Shown piece by piece: positions 44,797 to 53,695 of a DNA stretch of 64,000 nt (position 1 is the stretch's first letter; each line of letters begins with the position of its first letter). The notes beneath the pieces are model-generated. The model was given only the letters and a program-made list of their open reading frames with translations, made no database searches and was not told where the DNA came from. This DNA is from Planctomycetaceae bacterium. Its GTDB lineage: Bacteria > Planctomycetota > Planctomycetia > Planctomycetales > Planctomycetaceae. The translations under genes and the position numbers were made by a program. The DNA lies in contig JAKFWA010000025.1 of the NCBI GenBank assembly GCA_021732995.1, positions 1 through 64,000 of the forward strand. Reading direction: 5' to 3'.

Positions 44797-45519
44797 ATGT
44801 CGGAACCCGATACGCCCAAGGAGAACTCGGAGAGCAACACTCCGTCGATCTACCTGATTTCGTACCCGAAGATCATCTTTCTGTATCCCACGTTCTTCGC
44901 CGCTCTGCTGGCGGGATTCATGATGCTGGGCTTCGGCATCAACCCGGGCGAAGGTGCGAACCGGGCCGGCGAACTGACCACTCTGGCGTTCCTGGCACTG
45001 TTCGGCATGAACCTCGTCGTGCTGGCTTTTGACTTCCCGCGCACCACGTCGCTGACGCTGTTCTTCTTCATTGGCATGGTGCTGATGGGGGCCTTCCTGG
45101 TGTTCCACTTCAATCCGCAATTCCTGCCGGTGGTGGGCGATTTCATCGCTCGGCTGAGACCTATTGCCAGTGCCCAGTTCTACTTCCTGTTCGCCTTCAT
45201 CCTGTTCTGCTTCTATCTGATGGTGATGGTCTCGGTTCGCTTCGATTATTGGGAAGTTCGTCCGAACGAACTGCTGAACCATCACGGTTACCTGAGCGAC
45301 CTGAAGCGGCACCCGGCTCCGAACATCCGCATCGACAAAGAGATCAACGACGTCTTCGAATACCTGCTGCTGGGTTCCGGTCGCCTGATCATCCACCCGA
45401 ATCTCGAACCGCGAGCCATCGTGCTGGAGAACGTGCTGTTCATCGATAAGAAGGAACAAGCCCTGACCAAGATGCTCGGCTCGCTGCAGGTGCAGATCGC
45501 CAGCAACAGTTCGACATAA
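44797..45519 (+). CDS. Four-helix membrane protein with cytosolic C-terminal domain
   Basis: 240 residues from the ATG at 44797, with AAGGA upstream; the frame is open 17 codons earlier. Four hydrophobic segments (about 28-50, 62-82, 88-110, 130-155) are followed by a soluble domain of about 80 residues (EVRPNELLNHHGYLSDLKRHPAPNIRIDKE ... RAIVLENVLFIDKKEQALTKML) whose strand pattern suggests a bacterial PH-like fold. No catalytic motif. Conserved-looking but not a family I can name. A hairpin terminator follows. Confidence 0.75.
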   Translation: MSEPDTPKENSESNTPSIYLISYPKIIFLYPTFFAALLAGFMMLGFGINPGEGANRAGELTTLAFLALFGMNLVVLAFDFPRTTSLTLFFFIGMVLMGAFLVFHFNPQFLPVVGDFIARLRPIASAQFYFLFAFILFCFYLMVMVSVRFDYWEVRPNELLNHHGYLSDLKRHPAPNIRIDKEINDVFEYLLLGSGRLIIHPNLEPRAIVLENVLFIDKKEQALTKMLGSLQVQIASNSST

Positions 45520-45550
45520 AAAGGTCGGCAGTTCCTATCGATCAAAAACA

Positions 45551-45587
45551 AACAGGCGGCCAGCACTTCACAGTGTCGGCCGCCTGT
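45551..45587. terminator. Bidirectional terminator
   Basis: Inverted repeat AACAGGCGGCC/GGCCGCCTGTT (11 perfect pairs) extended inward by a CACT/AGTG block after a small mismatch, with CTGTTTGAT on the right and ATCAAAAACA on the left. It lies between a + membrane-protein gene and a - PDZ gene and can serve both. Confidence 0.8.
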
Positions 45588-45627
45588 TCTGTTTGATGGA
45601 CTGAAGCAACTCGGCTGAATGCCCGCT

Positions 45628-46587
45628 TCAGTTTTTCTTGTTGAGTTCGTCGAGCTTCTGGCTGAGGTCCTTCAGCTTCTGCTCGAGTTCGATCAGGTCG
45701 CGTTTACGGACGGGAGCATCTTCTTCCTGGCGTTCCGGCTGGTAGTTGCGGACTCGCACCTGACCCGGAGCAAAGCCGGGGACGGGGGGGGCCACAACCG
45801 GAGCTGGTATCCAATTGCCCTTGCCGGGGGTGCGATGCAGCATGGCTTCCACGTGCGGCCGCAGGTCCGCCGGCAGCTTGTCCAGTTCCGTCTCGAGGAT
45901 CTCCCAGGAATCCTTGTCACGCTTCACGGTGATCTTGGCCGGATCATGATTGGTCCTCGTGACGGATACCGAGACGCCCGGAGGCAGCGGGGCATCCTGC
46001 ATCGGCGGTGCGCCGACCGGGAAACCCGGCTGCAGGAAGACCAGCGCCTGGCCGTTAGGCGTATAAGAGTTGATAATTCGCTGATGCAGATGCGGCGGCA
46101 GTTGGGCAGGCAGTCGTGCTTCCACAGGCTGTCGCGCTTCGGCCGGTCGCTCGGCGGGCTTGACCGTGATGGTCTTCTTTTGCCCCTTATGAATCAGTTC
46201 GATCGACAGATCCTTGGACTCAGCCTTGTTGACGGCATCGACGAGGTCCTTCGCAGACCTCAGCGGTGCGTCCCCGGCCTTCAGCAGGACGTCGTGCTTC
46301 TCAATCCCCGCGGCCTTCGCCGGTCCCTTGTCGACCAGTTCCGAGGCCACCACTCCCATCCCGGCTGTCAGAGGCAGATGCTCACGCAGCGTGTCGGACA
46401 CTTCCGACACAGACACGCCGATCCAGTACTTGCCGAGATCGAACGGTTGCTTGTCGATCACCAGCACTCCGGCCTGCTGGGGCAGCGTGTAGACCTGCGT
46501 GGTACGCACCGCCGGATCGTCCGCAAAGCTGATGATCGAAGTGGAGCACAGGATTCCGGTACACAACAACAAACGAGTCCATTTCAT
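45628..46587 (-). CDS. Exported PDZ-domain protein
   Basis: 319 residues, signal peptide MKWTRLLLCTGILCSTSIISFA. A PDZ domain (about 50-150: GKYWIGVSVSEVSDTLREHL ... GVVASELVDKGPAKAAGIEKHDVLLKAGDAPLRSAKDLVDAV) is followed by a Pro/Arg/Glu-rich region and a C-terminal coiled coil (about 290-318, DLIELEQKLKDLSQKLDELNK). No protease domain. Third gene of the sigma/anti-sigma operon, 17 bp after the anti-sigma gene, so probably the envelope sensor or effector of that system. Confidence 0.88.
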   Translation of the reverse strand: MKWTRLLLCTGILCSTSIISFADDPAVRTTQVYTLPQQAGVLVIDKQPFDLGKYWIGVSVSEVSDTLREHLPLTAGMGVVASELVDKGPAKAAGIEKHDVLLKAGDAPLRSAKDLVDAVNKAESKDLSIELIHKGQKKTITVKPAERPAEARQPVEARLPAQLPPHLHQRIINSYTPNGQALVFLQPGFPVGAPPMQDAPLPPGVSVSVTRTNHDPAKITVKRDKDSWEILETELDKLPADLRPHVEAMLHRTPGKGNWIPAPVVAPPVPGFAPGQVRVRNYQPERQEEDAPVRKRDLIELEQKLKDLSQKLDELNKKN

Positions 46588-46604
46588 AGTTCACTCTCCT
46601 TGTT

Positions 46605-47342
46605 CTATTGATGCCATTTGGGACCGCGATAATTCACGCGGACCTGATTCACTGGAAAGACCACGTGCCGACCATTCGGCAGCGTGACAGGCACCAGACT
46701 GGATGCCTCTTCAACCTCGTGACCCGAAGCGTTGAGCCATTGATACACATCATCCGACAACGCCGACCGAGGTTCCCACGAGTTCATGACATCCGCCTGC
46801 GATTGAATAGGTAGTTCAAGCACACGCGGAAAATCTGAATGTCCATCATTGACGACGAACTGCACCGACGGTGGCAGATCGTTCGCCTGATCCACAGCGT
46901 TGCGTGAATTGGCAGTCACATCTGGTTGAGGCAAATGCGACTTGCTTGTCATGTCCGGCTGGTGAATCGGTTGATCGATTTGCCGCGACCACAGCACCCC
47001 GGCGACCGCCACCACCGCAGCGGCCGCGACGATGCCCGCATGACGCAGCCGTCGTGATCCGAGCGACACATTCCTTGATTGTGTTGTCACTGGTGCTGCC
47101 GGTTCGATTGTTGCCAATCCCGCAACTCGATCGGTTGATTCGATATCAACGCCGCTGGCCGCCGGCGCACACATCTCACGGCAGCCGCGCCGCAGGGCTT
47201 GAGCTTCCAGAAACGTGAGCGCCACCTGACGCCACGCATCTGTTGACTCAATCTGAGTCAGGAGCTGATTCCGTTCGCCTTCATCAAGTTCATCATCCAC
47301 CAGCCGGTCGATGTCTGTTTGTTGCAAGCGTAAGTCGTGCAT
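46605..47342 (-). CDS. Anti-sigma-factor-like membrane protein
   Basis: 245 residues. The N-terminal 60 residues (TDIDRLVDDELDEGERNQLLTQIESTDAWRQVALTFLEA) resemble the sigma-binding domain of planctomycete anti-sigma factors; the zinc-type HxxxCxxC motif is absent. One membrane helix is near 135-152 (HAGIVAAAAVVAVAGVLW), then a periplasmic part of about 90 residues rich in Asp, Ser and Pro. Position between an ECF sigma gene and an exported PDZ protein supports the call; sequence alone would be weak. Confidence 0.75.
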   Translation of the reverse strand: MHDLRLQQTDIDRLVDDELDEGERNQLLTQIESTDAWRQVALTFLEAQALRRGCREMCAPAASGVDIESTDRVAGLATIEPAAPVTTQSRNVSLGSRRLRHAGIVAAAAVVAVAGVLWSRQIDQPIHQPDMTSKSHLPQPDVTANSRNAVDQANDLPPSVQFVVNDGHSDFPRVLELPIQSQADVMNSWEPRSALSDDVYQWLNASGHEVEEASSLVPVTLPNGRHVVFPVNQVRVNYRGPKWHQ

Positions 47343-47412
47343 AGTTCGATCTCATCAAAACTGCCGGGCAGCAAGAGGCTGGCAATCAACTGAAAAAGTT
47401 GGCTAAGGACAT

Positions 47413-47476
47413 GGGAGGGCGAGGCTCCTGCCGAGCCGCGCTCCTCGAAACGGCTCGGCAGGAGCCTCGCCCTCCC
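47413..47476. repeat. Perfect 26-bp inverted repeat
   Basis: Bases 47413-47438 are the exact reverse complement of 47451-47476, with a 12-base loop. It lies between the sigma gene and the anti-sigma gene of one operon, so it will be transcribed and should fold into a very stable stem. It may be a palindromic mobile element or an intra-operon attenuator lowering anti-sigma expression. Confidence 0.9.
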
Positions 47477-47491
47477 GAACCCCGCCGGTTC

Positions 47492-47580
47492 GGGTGGCAC
47501 GCCCAGAGCGAAGCGATGGGCGTGGGCACTGAGACGCAGCAGCCACGCCCTCCCCTACGGTCAGGGCGGGCCACCCTGAC
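47492..47580. repeat. Dispersed palindromic repeat GGGTGGCACG family, copy 2
   Basis: Same order of blocks as 11515-11601: GGGTGGCACGC, AGAGCGAAG, GGGCGTGG, CCACGCCCTCCC, GGTCAGGG, GGCCACCCTGAC. The right inverted end is slightly changed (GGGCCACCC). It touches the 3' end of the sigma gene (stop at 47586), so this operon gap holds two palindromic elements side by side. Confidence 0.7.
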
Positions 47581-47585
47581 CACCG

Positions 47586-48161
47586 TTACCGGCAGCCCAG
47601 CGGAGTGCATGGTTCGTCAACCAATGAGCGCGACAACTTCTCGCGCAATCTGCTGCGTGCCCGTGTCAGTCGTGATTCGACCGCGACTTCTGTAATGCCC
47701 AGATGGCAAGCCAGTTCGCGATAGCTCCAGTCCTCCGTGTATTTCAAAACCAGCAGTTCGGCTTCCTTGCCCGGCAACGTGGCCAACGCTCGACGAATGA
47801 GTTGATTGCGTTCGACGGCCAACAACCAATCCAGCGGATCAGTCGCGGCGTCCTGTTCGGTGACTCGACACCGATCGGCAGCGAGGGTCTGCAGGCGACG
47901 CTGCCGACCCAGCCGACGTCGATGTAGCAACGCGATGCGCACCGCAATGCGGTACAGCCACGGCGCGATGCGTTGCGTATCTCTCAGTCCATGCTGCTGT
48001 TGCAGCACGGCGATGGACACAGTCTGCAACAGTTCCTCAACGGCCTGCCGGTCTCGGGATCGAGCCAGCAGAACGCCTCGCAACCACCGTCCGTGCCGTT
48101 GCAATTCGGCCGTCCAGTCGATGCCAGAAACGCTGGGGAATGGTGAGTTGATTGTGCTCAT
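47586..48161 (-). CDS. ECF-type RNA polymerase sigma factor (operon with anti-sigma)
   Basis: 191 residues. Region 2 is seen in RDRQAVEELLQTVSIAVLQ and IAPWLYRIAVRIALLHRRR; region 4 in LPGKEAELLVLKYTEDWSYRELACHLGITEVAVESRLTRARSRLREKL. It differs clearly from the sigma factor at 22876, having no VDSSDVLQE motif. Followed on the same strand by the anti-sigma-like and PDZ genes. No autoregulatory promoter recognised in the 290-bp gap to the next + gene; a small AAGATCC-TTCG-type hairpin lies at about 48187-48205. Confidence 0.9.
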   Translation of the reverse strand: MSTINSPFPSVSGIDWTAELQRHGRWLRGVLLARSRDRQAVEELLQTVSIAVLQQQHGLRDTQRIAPWLYRIAVRIALLHRRRLGRQRRLQTLAADRCRVTEQDAATDPLDWLLAVERNQLIRRALATLPGKEAELLVLKYTEDWSYRELACHLGITEVAVESRLTRARSRLREKLSRSLVDEPCTPLGCR

Positions 48162-48453
48162 CGCAGAGAGAGTTACCGCAGCGGGAAAGATCCTTCGAGG
48201 ATTTTGCTGTTCGCCGTTCAGAATTCCAGAACCGGCATTCTTTGCGCAGCCAGCACGTCAGGCATACCCGGACAAGCTTGCCCCGCCCGCAGTCTCTACG
48301 GTCACTGCAAGGTTCTCCGGACGCTCACAGAGTCCCTTTTGAGCAACCTCGGGCGCTCGGTCGATCAGCTTCGAGCGTCACCTTCTTGCGCCCCGAGTCG
48401 TGCGATGACTGATCGCACCGCGGCCCCCGGACTCGCGCACCTGCCGATGCAAT

Positions 48454-50193
48454 ATGACGAATTCTCTGCAACTGGACCGAGCCGACCGGCAACTGCTGGT
48501 GGGCTTCGGCTCCGTGATTTTATTGCTGGCGACCATCACCAATCCTGCCGTCAGCTTTGATGGCGTGATCCTGGTGCAGTCGATCCGCGAGATGACCCAG
48601 CCCGCTGGCGACTGGCTCATCCCCAGTGCCGGCGGCAGACCTCTGCTGGACCAGACTCCGGTCCTGCAATGGCTGGTCGGGTTCTTCGCCAGCTACTGCG
48701 GCGAAGGGACCGTGCTGACCGCGACGCGCGTCCTGTGTGCCTGCGGCTTGATCGCGCTGTCGGTGTTGTCGGCTGAGAACGCCGCGCTGGTCTTCGGCCG
48801 CCGCGCCGGCTTGCTGACGGGGCTGACGACGATGACCACCGTGTCGCTGGTGCAGTCCGTCGGCGAAGCCCGCAGCGACATCTTCTCGGCCGTGATGCTG
48901 ATGCTGGTGACGTTCGCGTTCCTGCGAGCGGAAGTTGCTCAGACGCATTCCGAGCCAATGCGTATGCGACTGCCGCGCTCGCTGTTCACATCCCGCCGTC
49001 GCGAAACCGTGCAGCTCTTTGCCTGCATCGCGCTGGCGGCACTGATCTGTCCGTCGAGCGTGCTGTTCGTGAGCCTGCTGATCCCGGCCGCAACGTTTCT
49101 GATCTCAGGGCGATTGCAATCCGCGTTGCGTGAGTACCTCTGGCTGTGGGGTATGGGCGCCGTGCTGATGTCGGCTGTTGCGTGGCCGCTCATCGTGTGC
49201 AGTCAGGTGCCCGAAGCGTGGGAAGTCTGGCTTGATACTGACCAGCTCTGGAACTGGCTGTCGGGATTCGGCGTGGCACGCATGCAGGCTCGCTGCTCCC
49301 ACGGCGCGGCACTGATCTTCACACTGAGTATCTCGTGGGGACTGCTGGCACCCGTCGGTATGTGGTTCACACGTCACGAAGCGCTGGGCTCCAAACGATC
49401 GCTTGAACGAGTGCTGTGGATTCAGGCTTTGATCGCGCCCTTCGCCGCGGTCGTGTTGCTCGATCAACCGCGAGCCGCGTTGATGGCCAGTGTCGGCGCA
49501 TGGAACATGCTGGCGGCGGTAGGCATCGAACGCTGGATTGATGCCAGTGTGCAACGCATGCGTAACTGGCTGGCGAATGCCCGCGTGTATCTGCCGGCGC
49601 TCAGCTTCCCGGTGTCCCGAATCTCGATCGCCGCGGCGTTTCTGATCTTCGTCGGAGTCTTCGTGCCGACTCTGTGGACGGACTCGGTCGGTATTCAGAC
49701 CGCGCGCACCGAAGCGGCGTTCATTCGCGATGTCATCACACAGATGCCAGGAACGGAACGCATCGCTGTCGATCTGGAACTGGGTGACGACGGCATTCAG
49801 GCACTCTTTGACCTGCAGCAACGAGGGAAGCCGTTGCACAACCTCAGCTATGTGCTCAATGAATCTGAACCTGACCGCCAACTGGTACTGACCCGGCGGC
49901 GTGGATTGCGGGCGCTCCTTCTGGTGGGAGCGGTGGATGAGCTGGCCAGTTGCGAGTCATCAACAGCGACGAGTGATGACGAACTGACATTGTTCCGCTT
50001 GAAGGTCGCGCCGGGCATGGCTCGGACGATGGGCGGCTCGCGGACACCTTCACTGGCTCAACGGTTACACAAGGAACCGGGGCCGTGGGTGAATGGCTGG
50101 CAGTTGAGTTCTCGAGCGGACATTTCCATCGGACGAGAACCAGCCACGATGATCGCGGTAGATCCGAGAGCGGAAGGCACTCGACCTTATTAG
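48454..50193 (+). CDS. GT39/ArnT-like membrane glycosyltransferase
   Basis: 579 residues with many hydrophobic helices in the first 400. The first loop, FDGVILVQSIREMTQPAGDW ... GGRPLLDQTPVLQWLVG, aligns in pattern with ArnT/PMT proteins (DExYYxxxxxEM ... DKPPLxYW). Asp is kept but the second acid is Gly, and KPP reads QTP. GEARSDIFSAVMLML near residue 135 matches the second loop. GT39 enzymes transfer sugars from polyprenyl phosphate to lipid or protein on the outer face of the membrane; the altered motif makes activity uncertain. An imperfect hairpin at 50172-50207 spans its stop and the convergent BBP7 gene end. Confidence 0.82.
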   Translation: MTNSLQLDRADRQLLVGFGSVILLLATITNPAVSFDGVILVQSIREMTQPAGDWLIPSAGGRPLLDQTPVLQWLVGFFASYCGEGTVLTATRVLCACGLIALSVLSAENAALVFGRRAGLLTGLTTMTTVSLVQSVGEARSDIFSAVMLMLVTFAFLRAEVAQTHSEPMRMRLPRSLFTSRRRETVQLFACIALAALICPSSVLFVSLLIPAATFLISGRLQSALREYLWLWGMGAVLMSAVAWPLIVCSQVPEAWEVWLDTDQLWNWLSGFGVARMQARCSHGAALIFTLSISWGLLAPVGMWFTRHEALGSKRSLERVLWIQALIAPFAAVVLLDQPRAALMASVGAWNMLAAVGIERWIDASVQRMRNWLANARVYLPALSFPVSRISIAAAFLIFVGVFVPTLWTDSVGIQTARTEAAFIRDVITQMPGTERIAVDLELGDDGIQALFDLQQRGKPLHNLSYVLNESEPDRQLVLTRRRGLRALLLVGAVDELASCESSTATSDDELTLFRLKVAPGMARTMGGSRTPSLAQRLHKEPGPWVNGWQLSSRADISIGREPATMIAVDPRAEGTRPY

Positions 50194-50207
50194 GCCGAGC
50201 ACCTTCC
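50172..50207. terminator. Imperfect hairpin at a convergent junction
   Basis: GGAAGG pairs with CCTTCC and inner CTCG/CGAG and CCT/AGG blocks add to the stem, with mismatches between them. It covers the stop codon of the + gene and ends 9 bases before the end of the - gene. No clear T-run. Confidence 0.4.
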
Positions 50208-50215
50208 ACTGAATA

Positions 50216-52054
50216 TCACCACGTCCAGGACAGACCGACGTTGAACGAATCCGAGAACCAGCTCGATCGGCTCGGATTGATCGACGGGTAGAGGTCCCGC
50301 GACGGATTGCCACGCCAGACAATCGACTGGTCGGGTCGAGTGACCTGACCAATCACCATGAACGAGTATCCGAGACTGACGTTCGCGTTGTAGGCAATCG
50401 ATGAGCGACGCAGAATTGGCACATACCGCAGGAACGGACCGTCGAAGAAGAACGACTGTTCGAGCATCGGAGATACGTGGCTGCTGCTTATCTCACTGGC
50501 GAAGTCGTTCGGCCGCGGATCAGCCGTCGTCGGCGTGTTGAGATTCGAGGGGCGAGTCGTCACGAAGATGTTGTCACCCGCCATGTTCATCCGCTCGAAG
50601 TTGGCCATCACCGACACGTTGGTGCGACCGCCGATATGCATCAGCTCGCCACCCCAGATATAGCTCACGCCCACTTCTGGACCAATCAGATTGGATTCGA
50701 CCGTGTTGCTCAACCACGACGTAATCGGGAAGACGGTGTTGTTACCTGCCGGGTAGATGAATCGTCCCTGGCCGGTACCACCACCACCGCCACCACCACC
50801 ACCGCCTTGCTGCCCGCCTTCAATCGCACCGGCAGGATCGATCAGACCATCCTGGTTATCGTCAATTCCGTTGGGCAGCGAATGCAGCAGCACCGCCGGA
50901 TTCACCGGCGCGGTTATCGCCAGGTTGTCATAGACCAAACCGCTGTGCACACCAACGAAACCGAAGTCTTCCTTCAGGTTGAAGTATCGCATACCGACGT
51001 TCGGCGTCAGACGGAAGCTGCTTGTCTTGTACCACGGATTCGTGTTCCAACGCATTCCGAAGCCATATTGCTGAACGCTGTAGTCCAACTTGAAATCGAG
51101 GTCGTAGACCGCGGACGCACCGCCGAACAGACGACCGTCCGGTCCGAGTTGAACCGTGCCATCATCGAGCGGAATGCCACGCAGATTCTTCAGCGTGACA
51201 GCCAAAGCCTGACTGATGTCCTGGAAGCGACCGACGGGGATTTCAATGCCTGTCTGGGCGCCACCGCCACCACCGCCTTGCTGCCCGCCGCCTGGATTGA
51301 CAACGCGCACTGGCTGAAACTCAACCACATTGCTGACGGGCGGATTGGCCACCTGCGCTGGATCGTAGAACTGGATCAGCCGCAATCGTTCGGAGTTATT
51401 GACCAGGGCCGGGATACCCGACTCGCCTGACGTATAATCCCGGGCGTTGAAACCGCCGCCGCCATCGCTGAACAAGCCTGTGATTTCGAGGCCCGAACCT
51501 TCCGGATTCAACGCATCGAGTGTGAATCGCACACCGTTCAGATCGGGTTGGTGGATTTCTCCGCCCTGCACCGGATCAAAATAGTTCTGTCCGGAGATGT
51601 TGCTGCCGCCTTCAAAAGCATCCGCCACAGAAGTGAGGCTGTACGGAGCCTGACGCAAGAGCGGCAGGACTTCCTGCTTGTAGGTTTGCGCCCCCCGGTA
51701 TCCGACGTAGCCCTTGGCCGCACGGACGCGGGTGCGGACATACTCGGACTTGAACCGCCATTGAGCCGGGGTACTGAAGGCCGACGAGCTGTCGTACTGC
51801 CAGAGTCCGTCTTCAATCGCGGTTTGGCCGTAGTCCATTTCGTACGGAGAGATCGCAGGCCAAGGCTGGTAGTAGCTTGGGTAAGCTCCCGCCCCCGGGA
51901 CCTGGTAGTATCCGCCCGATCCGTCGATTGCCGCCGACCCAGAAGACATGCCCGGACCAGCACCGTAGTACGGCTGCTGAGCCATGACAGTTTCCACACT
52001 CGCCAGGCTGGCAAGCGCTCCGAGCAACGGACCAAACATACGATGGAGCCGCAT
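50216..52054 (-). CDS. BBP7-like outer-membrane beta-barrel protein
   Basis: 612 residues, signal peptide MRLHRMFGPLLGALASLASVETVMA. A Gly/Tyr/Pro-rich linker (about 27-75) precedes a barrel of aromatic-ended strands, such as FDLKLDYSVQQYGFGMRWN-type and NVSVMANFERMNMAG segments, and the protein ends NVGLSWTW with a C-terminal aromatic as expected for BAM recognition. Two poly-Gly/Gln loops (about 255-270 and 420-435, up to ten consecutive Gly) come from GGT/GGC codon runs. The barrel pattern matches the planctomycete BBP7 family. Function unknown; probably a major surface protein. Confidence 0.8.
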   Translation of the reverse strand: MRLHRMFGPLLGALASLASVETVMAQQPYYGAGPGMSSGSAAIDGSGGYYQVPGAGAYPSYYQPWPAISPYEMDYGQTAIEDGLWQYDSSSAFSTPAQWRFKSEYVRTRVRAAKGYVGYRGAQTYKQEVLPLLRQAPYSLTSVADAFEGGSNISGQNYFDPVQGGEIHQPDLNGVRFTLDALNPEGSGLEITGLFSDGGGGFNARDYTSGESGIPALVNNSERLRLIQFYDPAQVANPPVSNVVEFQPVRVVNPGGGQQGGGGGGAQTGIEIPVGRFQDISQALAVTLKNLRGIPLDDGTVQLGPDGRLFGGASAVYDLDFKLDYSVQQYGFGMRWNTNPWYKTSSFRLTPNVGMRYFNLKEDFGFVGVHSGLVYDNLAITAPVNPAVLLHSLPNGIDDNQDGLIDPAGAIEGGQQGGGGGGGGGGTGQGRFIYPAGNNTVFPITSWLSNTVESNLIGPEVGVSYIWGGELMHIGGRTNVSVMANFERMNMAGDNIFVTTRPSNLNTPTTADPRPNDFASEISSSHVSPMLEQSFFFDGPFLRYVPILRRSSIAYNANVSLGYSFMVIGQVTRPDQSIVWRGNPSRDLYPSINPSRSSWFSDSFNVGLSWTW

Positions 52055-52354
52055 CAGTCAATCCTTGAGCATGCAGGACTCATTCGTGACTCCACGCGAA
52101 TACAAATCTTCGCGCCGGAGCATGCACTCGACCGGATTTATCGACCCCGCCGCGCGTTAAGCTGTAGCGATTGTCCGGCTTGTAGGGATTTTTATGATTG
52201 TGCCGACGCTGGCTGATCGCGGGATGCAGGCCCCAACAGAGCGTCGTAAGCCTTTTCAAAACAGCCCCTTAAGACTATTGAACGTGAGCACGCCCGGGTT
52301 CTCGCAGGGTCGCACACCGTAAGGTAGCCTCAGCCTCAAGAAGACCAACAGACC
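52055..52354. other. Divergent intergenic region
   Basis: 300 bases between the BBP7 gene (-) and the dehydrogenase gene (+). Both promoters must lie here, but I see no clear consensus and no repeat or hairpin of note. Confidence 0.5.
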
Positions 52355-53404
52355 ATGCCCCAGACATTCCAGATTGCCCTGACTTCCGACTTTAAGAACT
52401 CGCAAGGCGCGCTGGTCTACCACGACATCGGACTCGACGGGCTACCCTCAGACGGCACGATGCCAGTGAACATCCTGGACGAGCATCGCCCCGAAATCGC
52501 TCCCGCCCAACTTGCCGGGGCCAACGGGGTGATCGTTCTGACGCCTAAAGTGACGGTCGCAAGTCTCGCCAACAGCGAGAACCTGCTGACCATCGGACGC
52601 TTCGGAGTCGGCTTTGACAGCGTTGACGTTACGGCCTGCACGGCGGCGGATGTGGTGCTGTTTATCGCGGTTGGAGCAGTCGATCGCTCCGTTGCCGAGG
52701 CCACCGTCGGCTGGATGCTGGCCCTGACACATCATATTCGGACGAAGGACAAGTTGGTCCGCGAAGGCCGCTGGCACGAACGTAACCAGTATATGGGTAG
52801 CGAACTTCGGGAACGGACGCTGGGCGTTGTTGGCTTCGGCGGCATTGGCCGAGCGGTCGTCAGCCTGCTTTCCGGCTTCGGCATGAACACACCGTTGGTG
52901 TTCGATCCCTTCGTGGACGCCGAAGCGGCCGCGAAAGCCGGAGTTCGGAAAGTGGAACTCGACGAACTGCTCCGGGAATCCGATTTCGTATCGGTCCATT
53001 GTCCGCTCAATGAGCACACACGCAACCTGATTAGTGCTCGTGAATTAGGCCTCATGAAGCCGACCGCTTACCTCTTGAATACGGCTCGCGGGGGAATCAT
53101 CGAGGAAACAGCCCTACGGGATGTATTGGTTTCAGGCCGCATCGCCGGAGCCGCCCTGGACTGTTTTGTTGGCGAACCCATCACGGCGCCGCACCCGCTG
53201 ACGGGCTTGGACAACGTCCTGCTGGCACCGCACGCGATTGCGTGGACGGACGAGTTGTTCCGCGACATCGGCCGCACCGTCTGCCGGGGCATGGTCGATC
53301 TGGCTCAAGGCCGCCGCCCGAAAGGTGTCGTGAACCCTGCTGTATTCGATCGCCCCAGCTTTCAAGCCAAGTGGAACCGCCTGAAACTGACGCACGGCGA
53401 ATGA
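52355..53404 (+). CDS. D-2-hydroxyacid dehydrogenase (phosphoglycerate-dehydrogenase-like)
   Basis: 349 residues. NAD-binding GVVGFGGIGRAVVSLLSGFG near residue 155, the TARGGIIEE signature near 250 and the catalytic His in LLAPHAIAWTDE near 295 are all present, with catalytic Arg in VHCPLNEHTRNLIS. Members reduce 2-ketoacids or oxidise 2-hydroxyacids with NAD(P). SerA usually has C-terminal ACT domains, absent here, so substrate is open. Single gene followed by a Gfo/Idh-type oxidoreductase 290 bp downstream. Confidence 0.9.
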   Translation: MPQTFQIALTSDFKNSQGALVYHDIGLDGLPSDGTMPVNILDEHRPEIAPAQLAGANGVIVLTPKVTVASLANSENLLTIGRFGVGFDSVDVTACTAADVVLFIAVGAVDRSVAEATVGWMLALTHHIRTKDKLVREGRWHERNQYMGSELRERTLGVVGFGGIGRAVVSLLSGFGMNTPLVFDPFVDAEAAAKAGVRKVELDELLRESDFVSVHCPLNEHTRNLISARELGLMKPTAYLLNTARGGIIEETALRDVLVSGRIAGAALDCFVGEPITAPHPLTGLDNVLLAPHAIAWTDELFRDIGRTVCRGMVDLAQGRRPKGVVNPAVFDRPSFQAKWNRLKLTHGE

Positions 53405-53695
53405 TCGTGCCGACGAGTTCTCAGTGCGTCGAATACATTGCCCCAGTCCGTCCAGGTTATGGAGCGGAGTGCCCGGTTCACCGTCGAAGACGATGCTGAG
53501 TGCGCGCTCGATACGTCTTAATCTCTAGGAGATTCCCGGTTGCTCGACCGTTTCTCCGATTCGCATTGCAGCTTTTCGATGCGGCGGCTTAGAGTCCCGC
53601 TCCCTTCACAGGCCGTTCTGGCCTCGCTTGTTTGTTCCTACCTCGCTTGCCTCTCTCCATTCTCACCGTAATCCCTCCTTCCGACTCCATTCATT

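Noticed and set aside
45619-46611. 330-codon open frame on + opposite the PDZ gene
   Set aside because: The PDZ protein on - has a signal peptide and clear domain; the opposite frame is Arg/Leu-rich without family sequence.
50770-51300. Runs of CCACCACCG/GGCGGTGGTGG in the BBP7 gene as a possible tandem-repeat array
   Set aside because: They encode poly-Gly loops within one intact gene; not a separate element.
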